Source: Paraburkholderia terricola | GTDB lineage: Bacteria; Pseudomonadota; Gammaproteobacteria; Burkholderiales; Burkholderiaceae | DNA: 64,000 nt | Reading direction: 5' to 3' | Assembly (NCBI RefSeq): GCF_900142195.1 | Contig: NZ_FRAB01000030.1 | Span: 23,684 to 87,683, forward strand | Part shown: piece after piece, positions 36,309-44,565 of the stretch | Position numbering within the stretch: position 1 is the first letter of the stretch | Layout of the letters: every line of letters starts with the position of its first letter | Made by a program: the position numbers and the translations under genes | Notes under the pieces: model-generated | What the model was told of the DNA's origin: nothing | Seen by the model: only the letters and a program-made list of their open reading frames with translations | Database searches by the model: none

Positions 36309-36353
36309 GGTCTCCTTGCATTGTTCTTCTTTGCGTGTGCTTCTGGCGCTCGC

Positions 36354-37442
36354 TCAGTTCACCCGCCGTCCCGTCGACGGATCGAAGAAATGCAGATGCC
36401 GCGCGGGCAGCGCCACTTGCAGCGCCTCGCCTGCCGCGGGCCGATGCGCATGCGGCAAGCGCACCGTTACGTCGTGTTTGCCCCAGCGCCCGTGCGCGAG
36501 GTTATCCGCGCCGAGCAACTCGCAGGAATCGACGGTGAGCGTGGCGTGCGGCGCATCCGCGTGACCCGGCGTCATGTGCTCGGGACGAATGCCGAGCGTC
36601 CATTCGCGTCCGTTGGCGAGTTCGCCGCCGATTGCAGCCGTGCCCGTCAGCGGCAGCTTCGGACCGTTGCCGGCGACTTCGAACGCCGAGCCGTCGTCGG
36701 ACACGCGGCCTTCCAGCAGATTCATGCCCGGCGAGCCGATGAAGCCCGCGACGAACACCGTCGCCGGCCGTTCGTAGACTTCGGTCGGCGCGCCGATCTG
36801 CTCGGCGTGACCCTTGTTCATCACGATCACACGTTGGGCCAAGGTCATCGCTTCGATCTGATCGTGCGTGACGTAAAGGCTGGTGGTGGCGAGCCGCGCA
36901 TGCAGACGCTGGATTTCGAGGCGCATCTGCACGCGCAGGCGGGCGTCGAGATTGGACAGCGGTTCGTCGAAGAGAAACACCGCCGGCTCGCGCACGATCG
37001 CGCGGCCCATCGCGACGCGCTGCCGTTGTCCGCCGGAAAGCTCACGCGGCTTGCGTTGCAGCAGCGCTTCGAGTTCGAGAATCTGCGCGGCGGCCTGCAC
37101 GCGCTGCGTGATCTGCGCCCGCTCGACGCCCGCGATCTTCAGCGCATAGCCCATGTTCTCGGCCACGCTCATATGCGGATACAGCGCGTAGTTCTGGAAC
37201 ACCATCGCGATGTTGCGATCCTTCGGCTCCAGTCGGTTGACCACTTTGCCGGCGATCGAAATCTCGCCCTCGGAAATGCGTTCGAGTCCCGCCACCATCC
37301 GTAGCAACGTCGACTTGCCGCAGCCGGACGGGCCGACCATCACGACGAACTCGCCGTCCGCGACGTCCACGTCGATGCCGTGCAACACGAACTGTTTGCC
37401 GTCGTAGGTTTTTTTAACGCCTTGCAGAGTCAGTGCAGCCAT
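36354..37442 (-). CDS. ugpC: sn-Glycerol-3-phosphate ABC importer, ATP-binding subunit UgpC
   Basis: The 362-residue ATPase has Walker A GPSGCGKST, signature LSGGQRQR, Walker B VFLFDEPLSN and a C-terminal regulatory OB domain (from about 240), the MalK/UgpC architecture. It powers uptake of glycerol-3-phosphate and glycerophosphodiesters through UgpA and UgpE. It is the last gene of ugpBAEC, about 100 bases after ugpE. Related sugar importers share this subunit type; assignment rests on the company of UgpB-like and UgpA/E-like proteins. Confidence 0.92.
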   Translation of the reverse strand: MAALTLQGVKKTYDGKQFVLHGIDVDVADGEFVVMVGPSGCGKSTLLRMVAGLERISEGEISIAGKVVNRLEPKDRNIAMVFQNYALYPHMSVAENMGYALKIAGVERAQITQRVQAAAQILELEALLQRKPRELSGGQRQRVAMGRAIVREPAVFLFDEPLSNLDARLRVQMRLEIQRLHARLATTSLYVTHDQIEAMTLAQRVIVMNKGHAEQIGAPTEVYERPATVFVAGFIGSPGMNLLEGRVSDDGSAFEVAGNGPKLPLTGTAAIGGELANGREWTLGIRPEHMTPGHADAPHATLTVDSCELLGADNLAHGRWGKHDVTVRLPHAHRPAAGEALQVALPARHLHFFDPSTGRRVN

Positions 37443-37544
37443 GCTGTTTTAGCCTTTCGTTGCTTGCCGCGGCGTGCGCGGTGTTTTTCGCGTTTTTCAT
37501 TGCGCGACCGACGTTCGTTCATGTGAGGCGCGGCTTACCGCGGC

Positions 37545-38390
37545 TCACTTTTCCGAGTCCACCAGGCCGCGCACGAACCAGCGCTGCATCGTCAGCACGA
37601 CGGCGAGCGGCGGCAGCATCGCGAGCAGCGTCGCGGCCATCACGAGATGCCATTCGGTCGCGGTGTCGCCGGACGCGATCATGCTCTTGATGCCGACCAC
37701 CGCAGTCGTGAGGGACTGCTGGCTCGTGATCAGGATCGGCCATAGGTACTGGTTCCAGCCGTAGATGAAGGTGATGACGAAGAGCGCCGCCATGTTCGTT
37801 TTCGATAGCGGCAACACCACGTCCCAGAAGAAGCGCATGGGCCCGGCGCCGTCGATGCGCGCCGCTTCCATCAACTCGTCGGGCAGCGTCATGAAGAACT
37901 GGCGAAACAGAAAGGTGGCGGTGGCCGACGCGATCAGCGGCAACGTCAAGCCGCTGTACGTGTTGCTCAACTGCATCGACGACACGACCTGCACGGTCGG
38001 GAAGATCCGCACTTCGACGGGCAGCATCAGCGTGATGAAGATCAGCCAGAACGCGAGATTGCGAAACGGGAAGCGGAAGAACACGATCGCGTAAGCGGAG
38101 ATCATCGAGACGGCGATCTTGCCGATCGAAATCACCAGCGCCATCACCAGGCTGTTGAACAGCATGCGGCCGAACGGCGCCGCCGCATTGCCGCTGCCGC
38201 GGGCCCAGACGGTCGCGACGTTTTCGAGCAGATGGGAGCTCGGCACGAGCGAGAGCGGCACGCTGAAAATCTCGCGCTCGCTCATCGTCGCGGCGCAGAA
38301 CGCGACATACACGGGAAACACCACTAGCACGACGCCGAAAATCAGCACCGCATGACAGAAGAGGTCGAAACCGCGGCGGTTCTCGATCAT
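37545..38390 (-). CDS. ugpE: sn-Glycerol-3-phosphate ABC importer, permease UgpE
   Basis: The 281-residue permease has six predicted helices and the EAA loop (ELMEAARIDGAGPMRFFWDVVLPL) that docks on the ATPase. With UgpA it forms the membrane channel. Its ATG overlaps the ugpA stop by 4 bases (ATGA), so translation is probably coupled. Confidence 0.93.
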   Translation of the reverse strand: MIENRRGFDLFCHAVLIFGVVLVVFPVYVAFCAATMSEREIFSVPLSLVPSSHLLENVATVWARGSGNAAAPFGRMLFNSLVMALVISIGKIAVSMISAYAIVFFRFPFRNLAFWLIFITLMLPVEVRIFPTVQVVSSMQLSNTYSGLTLPLIASATATFLFRQFFMTLPDELMEAARIDGAGPMRFFWDVVLPLSKTNMAALFVITFIYGWNQYLWPILITSQQSLTTAVVGIKSMIASGDTATEWHLVMAATLLAMLPPLAVVLTMQRWFVRGLVDSEK

Positions 38391-39271
38391 GAGTATTGAA
38401 CCCTGCGTTCGATGAAACGGAACTGCACGACGGTCAGCGCGACGACGATCACCATCAGGATCACCGACTGCGCGCCTGAACTGCCGATGTCGAGTCCCTG
38501 GAAGCCTTCGGCGAAAATCTTGTAGATCAGCGTGCGGGTCGATTGCGCGGGGCCGCCGCCGGTGGCCGCGTCGATCACGGGGAAGGTGTCGAAGAACGCG
38601 TAGGTGATGTTGATCACCAGCAGGAAGAAACTGGTCGGCGAAAGCAAGGGCAGCGCGATGCCGAAGAAACGCCGCACGGGTCCTGCGCCGTCGATCGCGG
38701 CGGCCTCGATCAGCGAGCGCGGAATCGCCTGCAGGCCCGCATAGAAGAATAGAAAGTTATAGCTGATCTGCTTCCAGACCGACGCGAGCACCACCAGAAA
38801 CATCGCCTGGCTTGCATTCAACGCGTGATTCCAGACGATGCCGTACTTCGCCAGCGCATAGGTGACGAGGCCGATGCTCGGGTTGAACAGGAACGACCAC
38901 AGTACGGCGGCGATCGCGGGCGCGACCGCATACGGCCAGATCAGCAGCGTCTGATAGGTCTTGGCGGCGCGCGTCACGCGGTCGGCGCAAACGGCCAGCA
39001 ACAGCGAGACCAAAAGCCCGGACAGCGTGACGAGCGTGCAGAAAATCAGCGTCGTGTTGAACGACGACAGATAGAGCGGGTCGGCGAAGAGCTGCTTGAA
39101 GTTGGCGAGCCCGACGAATTCGCTAGACGTGCCGAACGCGTCCTGGCTTTGCGTGGATTGCCACAGCGCCTCGCCGGCCGGCCACAGAAAGAACAGCAGC
39201 GTGATCGCGAGTTGCGGCGCGACGAGCAGATAGGGCAGCAGGCTGGTGCCGAAGCTGGAGCGCTTTTCCAT
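38387..39271 (-). CDS. ugpA: sn-Glycerol-3-phosphate ABC importer, permease UgpA
   Basis: The 294-residue permease shows six helices and the EAA loop SLIEAAAIDGAGPVRRFFGIALPLLSP. The start at 39271 (MEKRSSFGTS) is preferred; the frame is open far upstream but that part is Arg/Gln-rich. An 18-bp hairpin lies between ugpB and this start, and ugpE overlaps its stop. Confidence 0.93.
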   Translation of the reverse strand: MEKRSSFGTSLLPYLLVAPQLAITLLFFLWPAGEALWQSTQSQDAFGTSSEFVGLANFKQLFADPLYLSSFNTTLIFCTLVTLSGLLVSLLLAVCADRVTRAAKTYQTLLIWPYAVAPAIAAVLWSFLFNPSIGLVTYALAKYGIVWNHALNASQAMFLVVLASVWKQISYNFLFFYAGLQAIPRSLIEAAAIDGAGPVRRFFGIALPLLSPTSFFLLVINITYAFFDTFPVIDAATGGGPAQSTRTLIYKIFAEGFQGLDIGSSGAQSVILMVIVVALTVVQFRFIERRVQYS

Positions 39272-39297
39272 CGAAGGTGTCCTGGGTTCGACTTGCT

Positions 39298-39340
39298 GCC
39301 GGCAGGGTTCCGGCGCGAAGCACGCCGAAACCCTGCCGGC
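39298..39340 (-). repeat. Large hairpin between ugpB and ugpA
   Basis: An 18-bp inverted repeat with one mismatch (39298-39315 and 39323-39340) encloses a 7-base loop in the 80-base gap after ugpB. There is no T-run. Such hairpins in importer operons protect the upstream binding-protein mRNA and reduce read-through into the permease genes, so that UgpB is made in excess. Confidence 0.75.
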
Positions 39341-39351
39341 TGGCGCAGCGC

Positions 39352-40677
39352 TTAGCTGCCGGCTTTTTCGAAGCGGCGCAGCAGTTCGTTGCCGCGCGTG
39401 ACGGCGGAGTCGAGCGCTTCTTGCGGCGTCTTTTTCTGTGCCCACACCTGTTCGAGTTCTTCGTCGATGACGGTGCGGATCTGCGGCATGTTGCCCAGAC
39501 GCAAGCCCTTCGTGTACGGCAGCGGCGGCTTGTTGAGCATCTGTTTGATCGCGGTGTCGCTGCCCGGATTCTTCTCGTAGAAGCCTTGCTGCTGCGTCAA
39601 TTGATACGCGGCGGTGGTGACCGGCAGATAGCCCGTGTCCTGGTGCCACTTCGCGGCGACCGGCGCCGACGACAGATACGCGAGGAACGCGGCCACGCCC
39701 TTGTACACGGCCGGATCCTTGCCCGCCAGGACCCACAAGCTCGCCCCGCCGATGATCGCGTTCTGCGGCGCGCCCTTCACGTTCGCGTCGTACGGCATCA
39801 TGCCGGTGCCGAAGCTGAACTTCGCGTACTTCTTGATGGTGGCGAGCGAACCGGACGAGTTCGTGATGATCCCGCAGTCGCCGCTATAGAACTTCGAGAT
39901 CGGTTCGTCCTTGCGGCCGACGTAGGTGAACGAGCCGTCCTTCTGCATGTTCTGCAGGAACTGGATGTGCGCGACCTGCACCGGCTTGTTGAATTCGAGC
40001 TGCGCGTCGGCGCCGTCGAAACCATTGTTCTTCGACGCGAACGGCGCGCCGTGCCAGGCGCTGTAGTTTTCAAGCTGAATCCAGCTTTGCCAGCCCGACG
40101 AGTATCCGCACGCCATGCCCGAGGCCTTCAATTTCTGCGCGTCCACTTGCAACTCGGCCCAGGTTTTCGGCGGCTGATTCGGATCGAGCCCGGCTTTCTT
40201 GAAGGCGTCCTTGTTGTAGTACAGCACCGGCGTCGAACTGTTGAAGGGCATCGAGATCAAGTGACCGGTCTTGGCGTCGCTGTAATAACTCGCGATGGTC
40301 GGCACGAAGGCTTTTTCATCGAGCGGCACGCCGGCTTGCCTGAACACGTCAGAGACCGGGATCACGGCTTTCTTCGCCTGCATCATGGTCGCGGTGCCGA
40401 CTTCGTAGACCTGCAGAATGGCCGGCGCATTGCCGCTGCGATAACCGGCGATGCCGGCGGCGAGCGTCTGGTCGTAGGTGCCCTTGAATACCGGCACGAT
40501 CTTGTAGTCGCTTTGCGATGCGTTGAACGCGTTGGCGATGTCGTTCAGGCGTTCGCCCAGCGCGGCTTCCATGGCGTGCCAGAACTGGATTTCGGTGGCG
40601 GCCTGGGCGGCCTGGGTGACGCCGAGGCTCAGCACGGCGGCCACGGAAAGCGAACGGAACAGCGGCTTGCAACTCAT
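39352..40677 (-). CDS. ugpB: sn-Glycerol-3-phosphate ABC importer, periplasmic binding protein UgpB
   Basis: The 441-residue protein has a signal peptide (about 1-26, ending AQAATEIQFWHAM) and the family 1 extracellular solute-binding fold. Features shared with UgpB include EIQFWHAMEAALGERLNDIANAFN and the ACGYSSGWQSWIQLENYSAWHG ligand region. It captures glycerol-3-phosphate or its diesters for UgpAEC. It is the first gene of the operon; a Pho-box-like half site lies about 105-120 bases upstream. Confidence 0.94.
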   Translation of the reverse strand: MSCKPLFRSLSVAAVLSLGVTQAAQAATEIQFWHAMEAALGERLNDIANAFNASQSDYKIVPVFKGTYDQTLAAGIAGYRSGNAPAILQVYEVGTATMMQAKKAVIPVSDVFRQAGVPLDEKAFVPTIASYYSDAKTGHLISMPFNSSTPVLYYNKDAFKKAGLDPNQPPKTWAELQVDAQKLKASGMACGYSSGWQSWIQLENYSAWHGAPFASKNNGFDGADAQLEFNKPVQVAHIQFLQNMQKDGSFTYVGRKDEPISKFYSGDCGIITNSSGSLATIKKYAKFSFGTGMMPYDANVKGAPQNAIIGGASLWVLAGKDPAVYKGVAAFLAYLSSAPVAAKWHQDTGYLPVTTAAYQLTQQQGFYEKNPGSDTAIKQMLNKPPLPYTKGLRLGNMPQIRTVIDEELEQVWAQKKTPQEALDSAVTRGNELLRRFEKAGS

Positions 40678-40779
40678 CGATTTGTCTCCTTGGTCGACCA
40701 GCGTTAGCGCTTAGCGCTTAGTCTGGTCCCATGCAACATGCTTGCTGGGAACGGGGCGCGGATGAAACCGCGCGATTCT

Positions 40780-40797
40780 ATTTGTGTTCGATGACAG
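40780..40797 (-). promoter_or_regulatory. Possible Pho box upstream of ugpB
   Basis: Minus-strand CTGTCAT (40797-40791) is a perfect Pho half-site; after 4 bases comes CACAAAT (40786-40780), a poor second half. TAGAAT (40780-40775) follows as a -10-like hexamer. In E. coli ugp is PhoB-controlled, which makes the match interesting, but only one half-site is good. Confidence 0.4.
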
Positions 40798-40940
40798 TTC
40801 GGCGTCGATGGCCGACGAGCGGCTCGTTGCTTCGATGGCGCCGAATGCCGCAATTTAACATCGGCCGCGATGAATCGGAAAGGGACGGTGTCGCGATGCC
40901 GCCGCGGTGCGGGTGCCCCGGCGCGGTGAAGAGCGACCAA

Positions 40941-40965
40941 AGAAAAAGCCCGCTTGGAGCGGGCT
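40941..40965 (-). terminator. Terminator after ychF
   Basis: On the minus strand AGCCCGC pairs with GCGGGCT around a 5-base loop (40947-40965) and runs into TTTTCTTT. It is about 75 bases past the ychF stop. Confidence 0.85.
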
Positions 40966-41040
40966 GAGCAGGCACTTCCGGGGGCTGCCTCGAACGGCGA
41001 CGGCGCCAATACGACGTCCGCCGCGCGTTGAGACCAAACC

Positions 41041-42135
41041 TCAAACGTTGAACAGAAAATTCATCACGTCGCCGTCGTGCACGACGTATTCCTTGCCTTC
41101 AGCGCGCATCTTGCCCGCTTCCTTCGCGCCTTGCTCACCCTTATAGGTGATGAAGTCGTTAAAGGCGATGGTCTGCGCGCGAATGAAGCCGCGCTCGAAA
41201 TCGGTGTGAATCGCGCCCGCGGCCTGCGGCGCGGTATCGCCCACATGAATCGTCCACGCGCGCACTTCCTTCACGCCGGCAGTGAAGTAGGTTTGCAGGC
41301 CGAGCAGCTTGAAGCCCGCGCGGATCACGCGGTTCAGGCCCGGCTCTTCCATGCCCATGTCGGCGAGGAACACTTCCATGTCCGCTTCCTCGAGGTCGGC
41401 GATTTCCGCTTCGATCGCCGCGCACACCGCCACCACCGGCGCGTTTTCCGTCGCCGCGAATTTCGTGACCGCGTCGAGGTGCGGGTTGTTATGGAAGCCG
41501 TCTTCCTTCACGTTGGCGACGTACATGGTCGGCTTGGCGGTGATCAGGCAGAACGGCTTGAGCGTCGCCTTTTCTTCGTCCGAGAGGTCGAGCGCGCGGA
41601 CCGGCTTGGCCTGGTCGAGTTGCGCGCGGACCTTTTCGAGCACGGCGGCGTTCCTGGCCGCTTCCTTGTCGTTGCCCGACTTGGCGGCCTTCGAATAGCG
41701 CGCGAGCGCCTTTTCGACGGTTGCGAGGTCGGCCAGCGCCAGTTCGGTGTTGATCACCTCGATATCCGACAGCGGGTCGATCTTGTTCGCGACGTGAATC
41801 ACGTTCTCGTCTTCGAAGCAGCGCACCACGTGCGTGATCGCATCGGTTTCGCGGATGTTCGCGAGAAACTGGTTGCCGAGACCCTCACCCTTGCTCGCAC
41901 CGGCCACGAGACCGGCGATGTCGACGAATTCCACCACCGCCGGCAGGATGCGCTCCGGCTTGACGATTTCGGCGAGTGCCTTCAGGCGCGCGTCCGGCAC
42001 TTCGACAATGCCCACGTTCGGTTCGATCGTGCAGAACGGATAGTTCTCGGCGGCGATGCCCGCCTTGGTCAGCGCATTGAACAGGGTGGACTTGCCGACG
42101 TTGGGCAAGCCGACGATGCCGCATTTGAGGCTCAT
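41041..42135 (-). CDS. ychF: Redox-regulated ATPase YchF
   Basis: The 364-residue Obg-related P-loop protein has Walker A GLPNVGKST, the DIAGLVAGASKGEGLGNQFLANIRETD switch region, a coiled coil (about 135-175) and a C-terminal TGS-like domain ending VHDGDVMNFLFNV. In this family the specificity motif is altered so that ATP is preferred to GTP. YchF associates with ribosomes and modulates the oxidative stress response. It stands alone with its own terminator. Confidence 0.97.
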   Translation of the reverse strand: MSLKCGIVGLPNVGKSTLFNALTKAGIAAENYPFCTIEPNVGIVEVPDARLKALAEIVKPERILPAVVEFVDIAGLVAGASKGEGLGNQFLANIRETDAITHVVRCFEDENVIHVANKIDPLSDIEVINTELALADLATVEKALARYSKAAKSGNDKEAARNAAVLEKVRAQLDQAKPVRALDLSDEEKATLKPFCLITAKPTMYVANVKEDGFHNNPHLDAVTKFAATENAPVVAVCAAIEAEIADLEEADMEVFLADMGMEEPGLNRVIRAGFKLLGLQTYFTAGVKEVRAWTIHVGDTAPQAAGAIHTDFERGFIRAQTIAFNDFITYKGEQGAKEAGKMRAEGKEYVVHDGDVMNFLFNV

Positions 42136-42383
42136 GGAAATCCTTCAGTGATTCAGTAAATTGCGTGATGCGCTCGACGCTGTGTGCAGGATTCGAAAAG
42201 CCTTCGCGTTTGGCGTGGCGGAGGAAACGCAGCGGAGCGGGACAAGACACCAGACCGGGCGTTGCCTCGGCGATTCTGGGCGAGTTTTGTCACGGAAGGC
42301 GTAATTGTAACCCGTTCGGATCGGCTTCTTGATCTGCCTCGGGTAAGCCGCGCGGCCGATCCGTCCCCCACAACCCCCACGGC

Positions 42384-42389
42384 TATAAT
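42384..42389 (+). promoter_or_regulatory. Perfect TATAAT seven bases before a start codon
   Basis: TATAAT ends at 42389 and the ATG of the hydroxylase gene begins at 42396. A transcript would start at or next to the ATG, giving a leaderless mRNA, and no ribosome site is present. There is no clear -35 box. Confidence 0.5.
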
Positions 42390-42395
42390 GCGCGC

Positions 42396-43568
42396 ATGAA
42401 CGCACACCACCAGACCTTTGATGCCGCCGTGATCGGCGGCGGGCTCGTCGGCAAGACCGCGGCGCTCGCGCTGACGCAAGGCGGGCTGCGCGTGGCGCTG
42501 CTCGCGCAACCCTGCGCGGCGTTGCCCGCCGGCGCCGCTTTCGACTCGCGGGTCTATGCGTTGTCGTCGAGTTCGCAGGCTTTGCTGGAGCGCTTGAGGA
42601 TCTGGCAGGCGCTCGACCTGTCGCGGCTCGGGCCGGTGTACGACATGCGGGTCTACGGCGACGCGCACGCCGAACTGCATTTCTCCGCGTTTCAGGCCTC
42701 GGTGCCGCAACTGGCGTGGATCGTGGAGTCGTCGGTGATCGAGCGCGCGCTGGATGCGGCGCTGCGCTTCCAGCCGAATCTCACCTGGATCGACACGCGC
42801 GCGCAGGCGCTGGACTTTACCGTCGACGGCGCGAGCGTCGGCCTCGCCAACGGCAACGTGCTCGAAGCCGATCTGGTGGTCGGCGCGGACGGCGCGCATT
42901 CGTGGGTGCGCGCGCAGATCGGTTCGAAGATGAACCGGCGCGATTACAAACAGACCGGCGTGGTCGCGAATTTCAAGGCCGACAAGCCGCACGGCGAAAC
43001 CGCCTACCAATGGTTCCGGGACGGCGAGATCATCGCGCTGCTGCCGATGCCGGACGGCCACGTGTCGCTGGTCTGGTCGGCGCGCACCGAGCACGCGGAG
43101 CAACTCGTCGCGCTCGATCCGGCGCAGCTCGCCGCCGAAGTGGAACGCGTAACGGGCGGCCAGTTCGGCGCGCTCGAATGCGTGACGCCCGCGAAGGGCT
43201 TCCCGCTCGCGCTGCAAACCGTCGACCGGCTGGTGGCGCCGCACGTCGCGCTGGTCGGCGACGCCGCGCATCTGATTCATCCTTTGGCGGGACAGGGCAT
43301 GAATCTCGGTCTGCGCGACGTCGCGGCGCTCGCCGAAACGGTCGCCGGCAAGGAGTCGTTTCGCCATCTCGGCGACATGGTGCTGCTGCGCCGCTACGAG
43401 CGCGCCCGCCGCGAGGACATCCGCGCGCTGATGATCGCCACCGACGGCCTGCAAAAGCTCTTTTCCGTTCCCGGCCCGTTCGCCAAGGTGCTGCGCAATA
43501 CGGGCATGGCCTTCGTCGGCGCGCAGCCGTTCATCAAGCGCTGGCTGGTGTCGGCCGCGCTCGGGTAA
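42396..43568 (+). CDS. UbiH/UbiF/COQ6-family FAD monooxygenase (ubiquinone hydroxylase)
   Basis: The 390-residue flavoprotein has the N-terminal FAD motif DAAVIGGGLVGKTAALAL, the DG motif ADLVVGADGAHSWVR (about 160-174) and the GD motif VALVGDAAHLIHPLAGQGMNLGLRD (about 285-309). These define the aromatic hydroxylases that oxygenate the ubiquinone ring; which carbon is attacked cannot be told. Burkholderia encode more than one paralogue. A perfect TATAAT sits 7 bases before the ATG, so the message may be leaderless. dsbC follows 168 bases later. Confidence 0.9.
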   Translation: MNAHHQTFDAAVIGGGLVGKTAALALTQGGLRVALLAQPCAALPAGAAFDSRVYALSSSSQALLERLRIWQALDLSRLGPVYDMRVYGDAHAELHFSAFQASVPQLAWIVESSVIERALDAALRFQPNLTWIDTRAQALDFTVDGASVGLANGNVLEADLVVGADGAHSWVRAQIGSKMNRRDYKQTGVVANFKADKPHGETAYQWFRDGEIIALLPMPDGHVSLVWSARTEHAEQLVALDPAQLAAEVERVTGGQFGALECVTPAKGFPLALQTVDRLVAPHVALVGDAAHLIHPLAGQGMNLGLRDVAALAETVAGKESFRHLGDMVLLRRYERARREDIRALMIATDGLQKLFSVPGPFAKVLRNTGMAFVGAQPFIKRWLVSAALG

Positions 43569-43646
43569 CGCGCGCTACCTCGCATGGCCGGCGCGGCGAG
43601 ACGGGTATCATGCACGGACGGACGCCGTTGCGGTCAGACTGGAACC

Positions 43647-43707
43647 GTCGCACAACGCGCACGTCGCAAATGAAGACGTAGCAAACGCGCATGTCGCACA
43701 ACGCGCA
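43647..43707. repeat. Direct repeat of 15 bases upstream of dsbC
   Basis: GTCGCACAACGCGCA occurs at 43647-43661 and again at 43693-43707, 46 bases apart start to start, with related GTCGCA/GCAAACGCGCA pieces in between. It fills most of the gap between the hydroxylase and dsbC. Confidence 0.7.
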
Positions 43708-43736
43708 ATACGCGCGATAGAACTCAGGAATTCAGC

Positions 43737-44462
43737 ATGAAAACCCCCTTTCGCATGGTGGCCGCCGCGCTCGCCATTGCCGCTGTCACGATCGGTTGCT
43801 CGGCGCAGGCCGACCAGACCACCGACAAGCTCAAAGCCACGCTGCAAACGCGTCTCGCCGACGTCACGATCAAGAGCGTGACGAAATCGCCGATCGCCGG
43901 CCTCTACGAAGTGAACCTCGGCACGCAGATCATTTATAGCGACGCGAACGGCGATTACCTGATGCTCGGCGATATCGTCGATGCAAAGAGCCGCAAGAAT
44001 CTGACCGAAGCGCGTCTGTCGGAAACCAACCGCATCGATTTCGCGAGCCTGCCGTTCGCGAACGCGGTGAAGGTCGTGAAGGGCAACGGCGCGCGCAAGA
44101 TCGCCGTGTTCTCCGATCCGAACTGCCCGTACTGCAAGCAGTTCGAAACCACGCTCAAATCGGTCGACAACGTCACCGTCTACACCTTTTTGTACCCGGT
44201 GCTGTCGCCGGATTCGACCGCCAAATCGAAGTCGATCTGGTGCTCGACCGACCGCGCGAAGGCATGGGAATCGTGGATGCAGGACCATCAGGCGCCCACC
44301 GCCGCCGGCACCTGCGATACCGCGGCGATCGACAAGAACCTGGCGCTCGGCCGCGCGATGAACGTCGAAGGCACGCCCACGGTGTTCCTCGCCGACGGCC
44401 GCCGTTTGCCCGGCGCCGTGCCGGCAGACCGCCTGAATAAGGAATTGTCCGCGGTGCATTGA
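43737..44462 (+). CDS. dsbC: Periplasmic thiol:disulfide isomerase DsbC
   Basis: The 241-residue protein has a signal peptide (about 1-24), an N-terminal dimerisation domain (to about residue 85), and a thioredoxin domain with active site CPYC (FSDPNCPYCKQFE, about 119-131) and a cis-Pro in the GTPTVFLADG loop. DsbC reshuffles wrong disulphides in the periplasm and is kept reduced by DsbD. A second Cys pair (WCSTD and GTCDT) matches the structural disulphide of the family. Confidence 0.93.
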   Translation: MKTPFRMVAAALAIAAVTIGCSAQADQTTDKLKATLQTRLADVTIKSVTKSPIAGLYEVNLGTQIIYSDANGDYLMLGDIVDAKSRKNLTEARLSETNRIDFASLPFANAVKVVKGNGARKIAVFSDPNCPYCKQFETTLKSVDNVTVYTFLYPVLSPDSTAKSKSIWCSTDRAKAWESWMQDHQAPTAAGTCDTAAIDKNLALGRAMNVEGTPTVFLADGRRLPGAVPADRLNKELSAVH

Positions 44463-44495
44463 GCGCCGAAACCGAGCAAGGCAGCACATCGAAGC

Positions 44496-44523
44496 AAGGA
44501 GGCGCGGAGTGCGCCTCCTTTCA
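44496..44523 (+). terminator. Terminator after dsbC
   Basis: AAGGAGGCGC (44496-44505) pairs perfectly with GCGCCTCCTT (44511-44520) around GGAGT, followed by a short T tract. It lies about 35 bases after dsbC and about 45 bases before the M61 peptidase start. Confidence 0.7.
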
Positions 44524-44565
44524 CATCAAGCCCCGAACATCCCGCCTCGAATCTTCCGATCCCCG

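Larger units (their letters stand above)
40678..41040. other. Intergenic region holding the ugp promoter and ychF terminator
   Basis: No gene is visible in these 363 bases. Near ugpB there is a short tandem repeat of TTAGCGC (about 40704-40721, two full units plus TTAG). A Pho-box-like element lies at 40780-40797 and the ychF terminator at 40941-40965. Confidence 0.6.

Noticed and set aside
37433..37544. Gap between ugpE and ugpC as a sign of separate operons
   Set aside because: The gap is only about 100 bases with no terminator-like hairpin and T-run, so co-transcription remains more likely.
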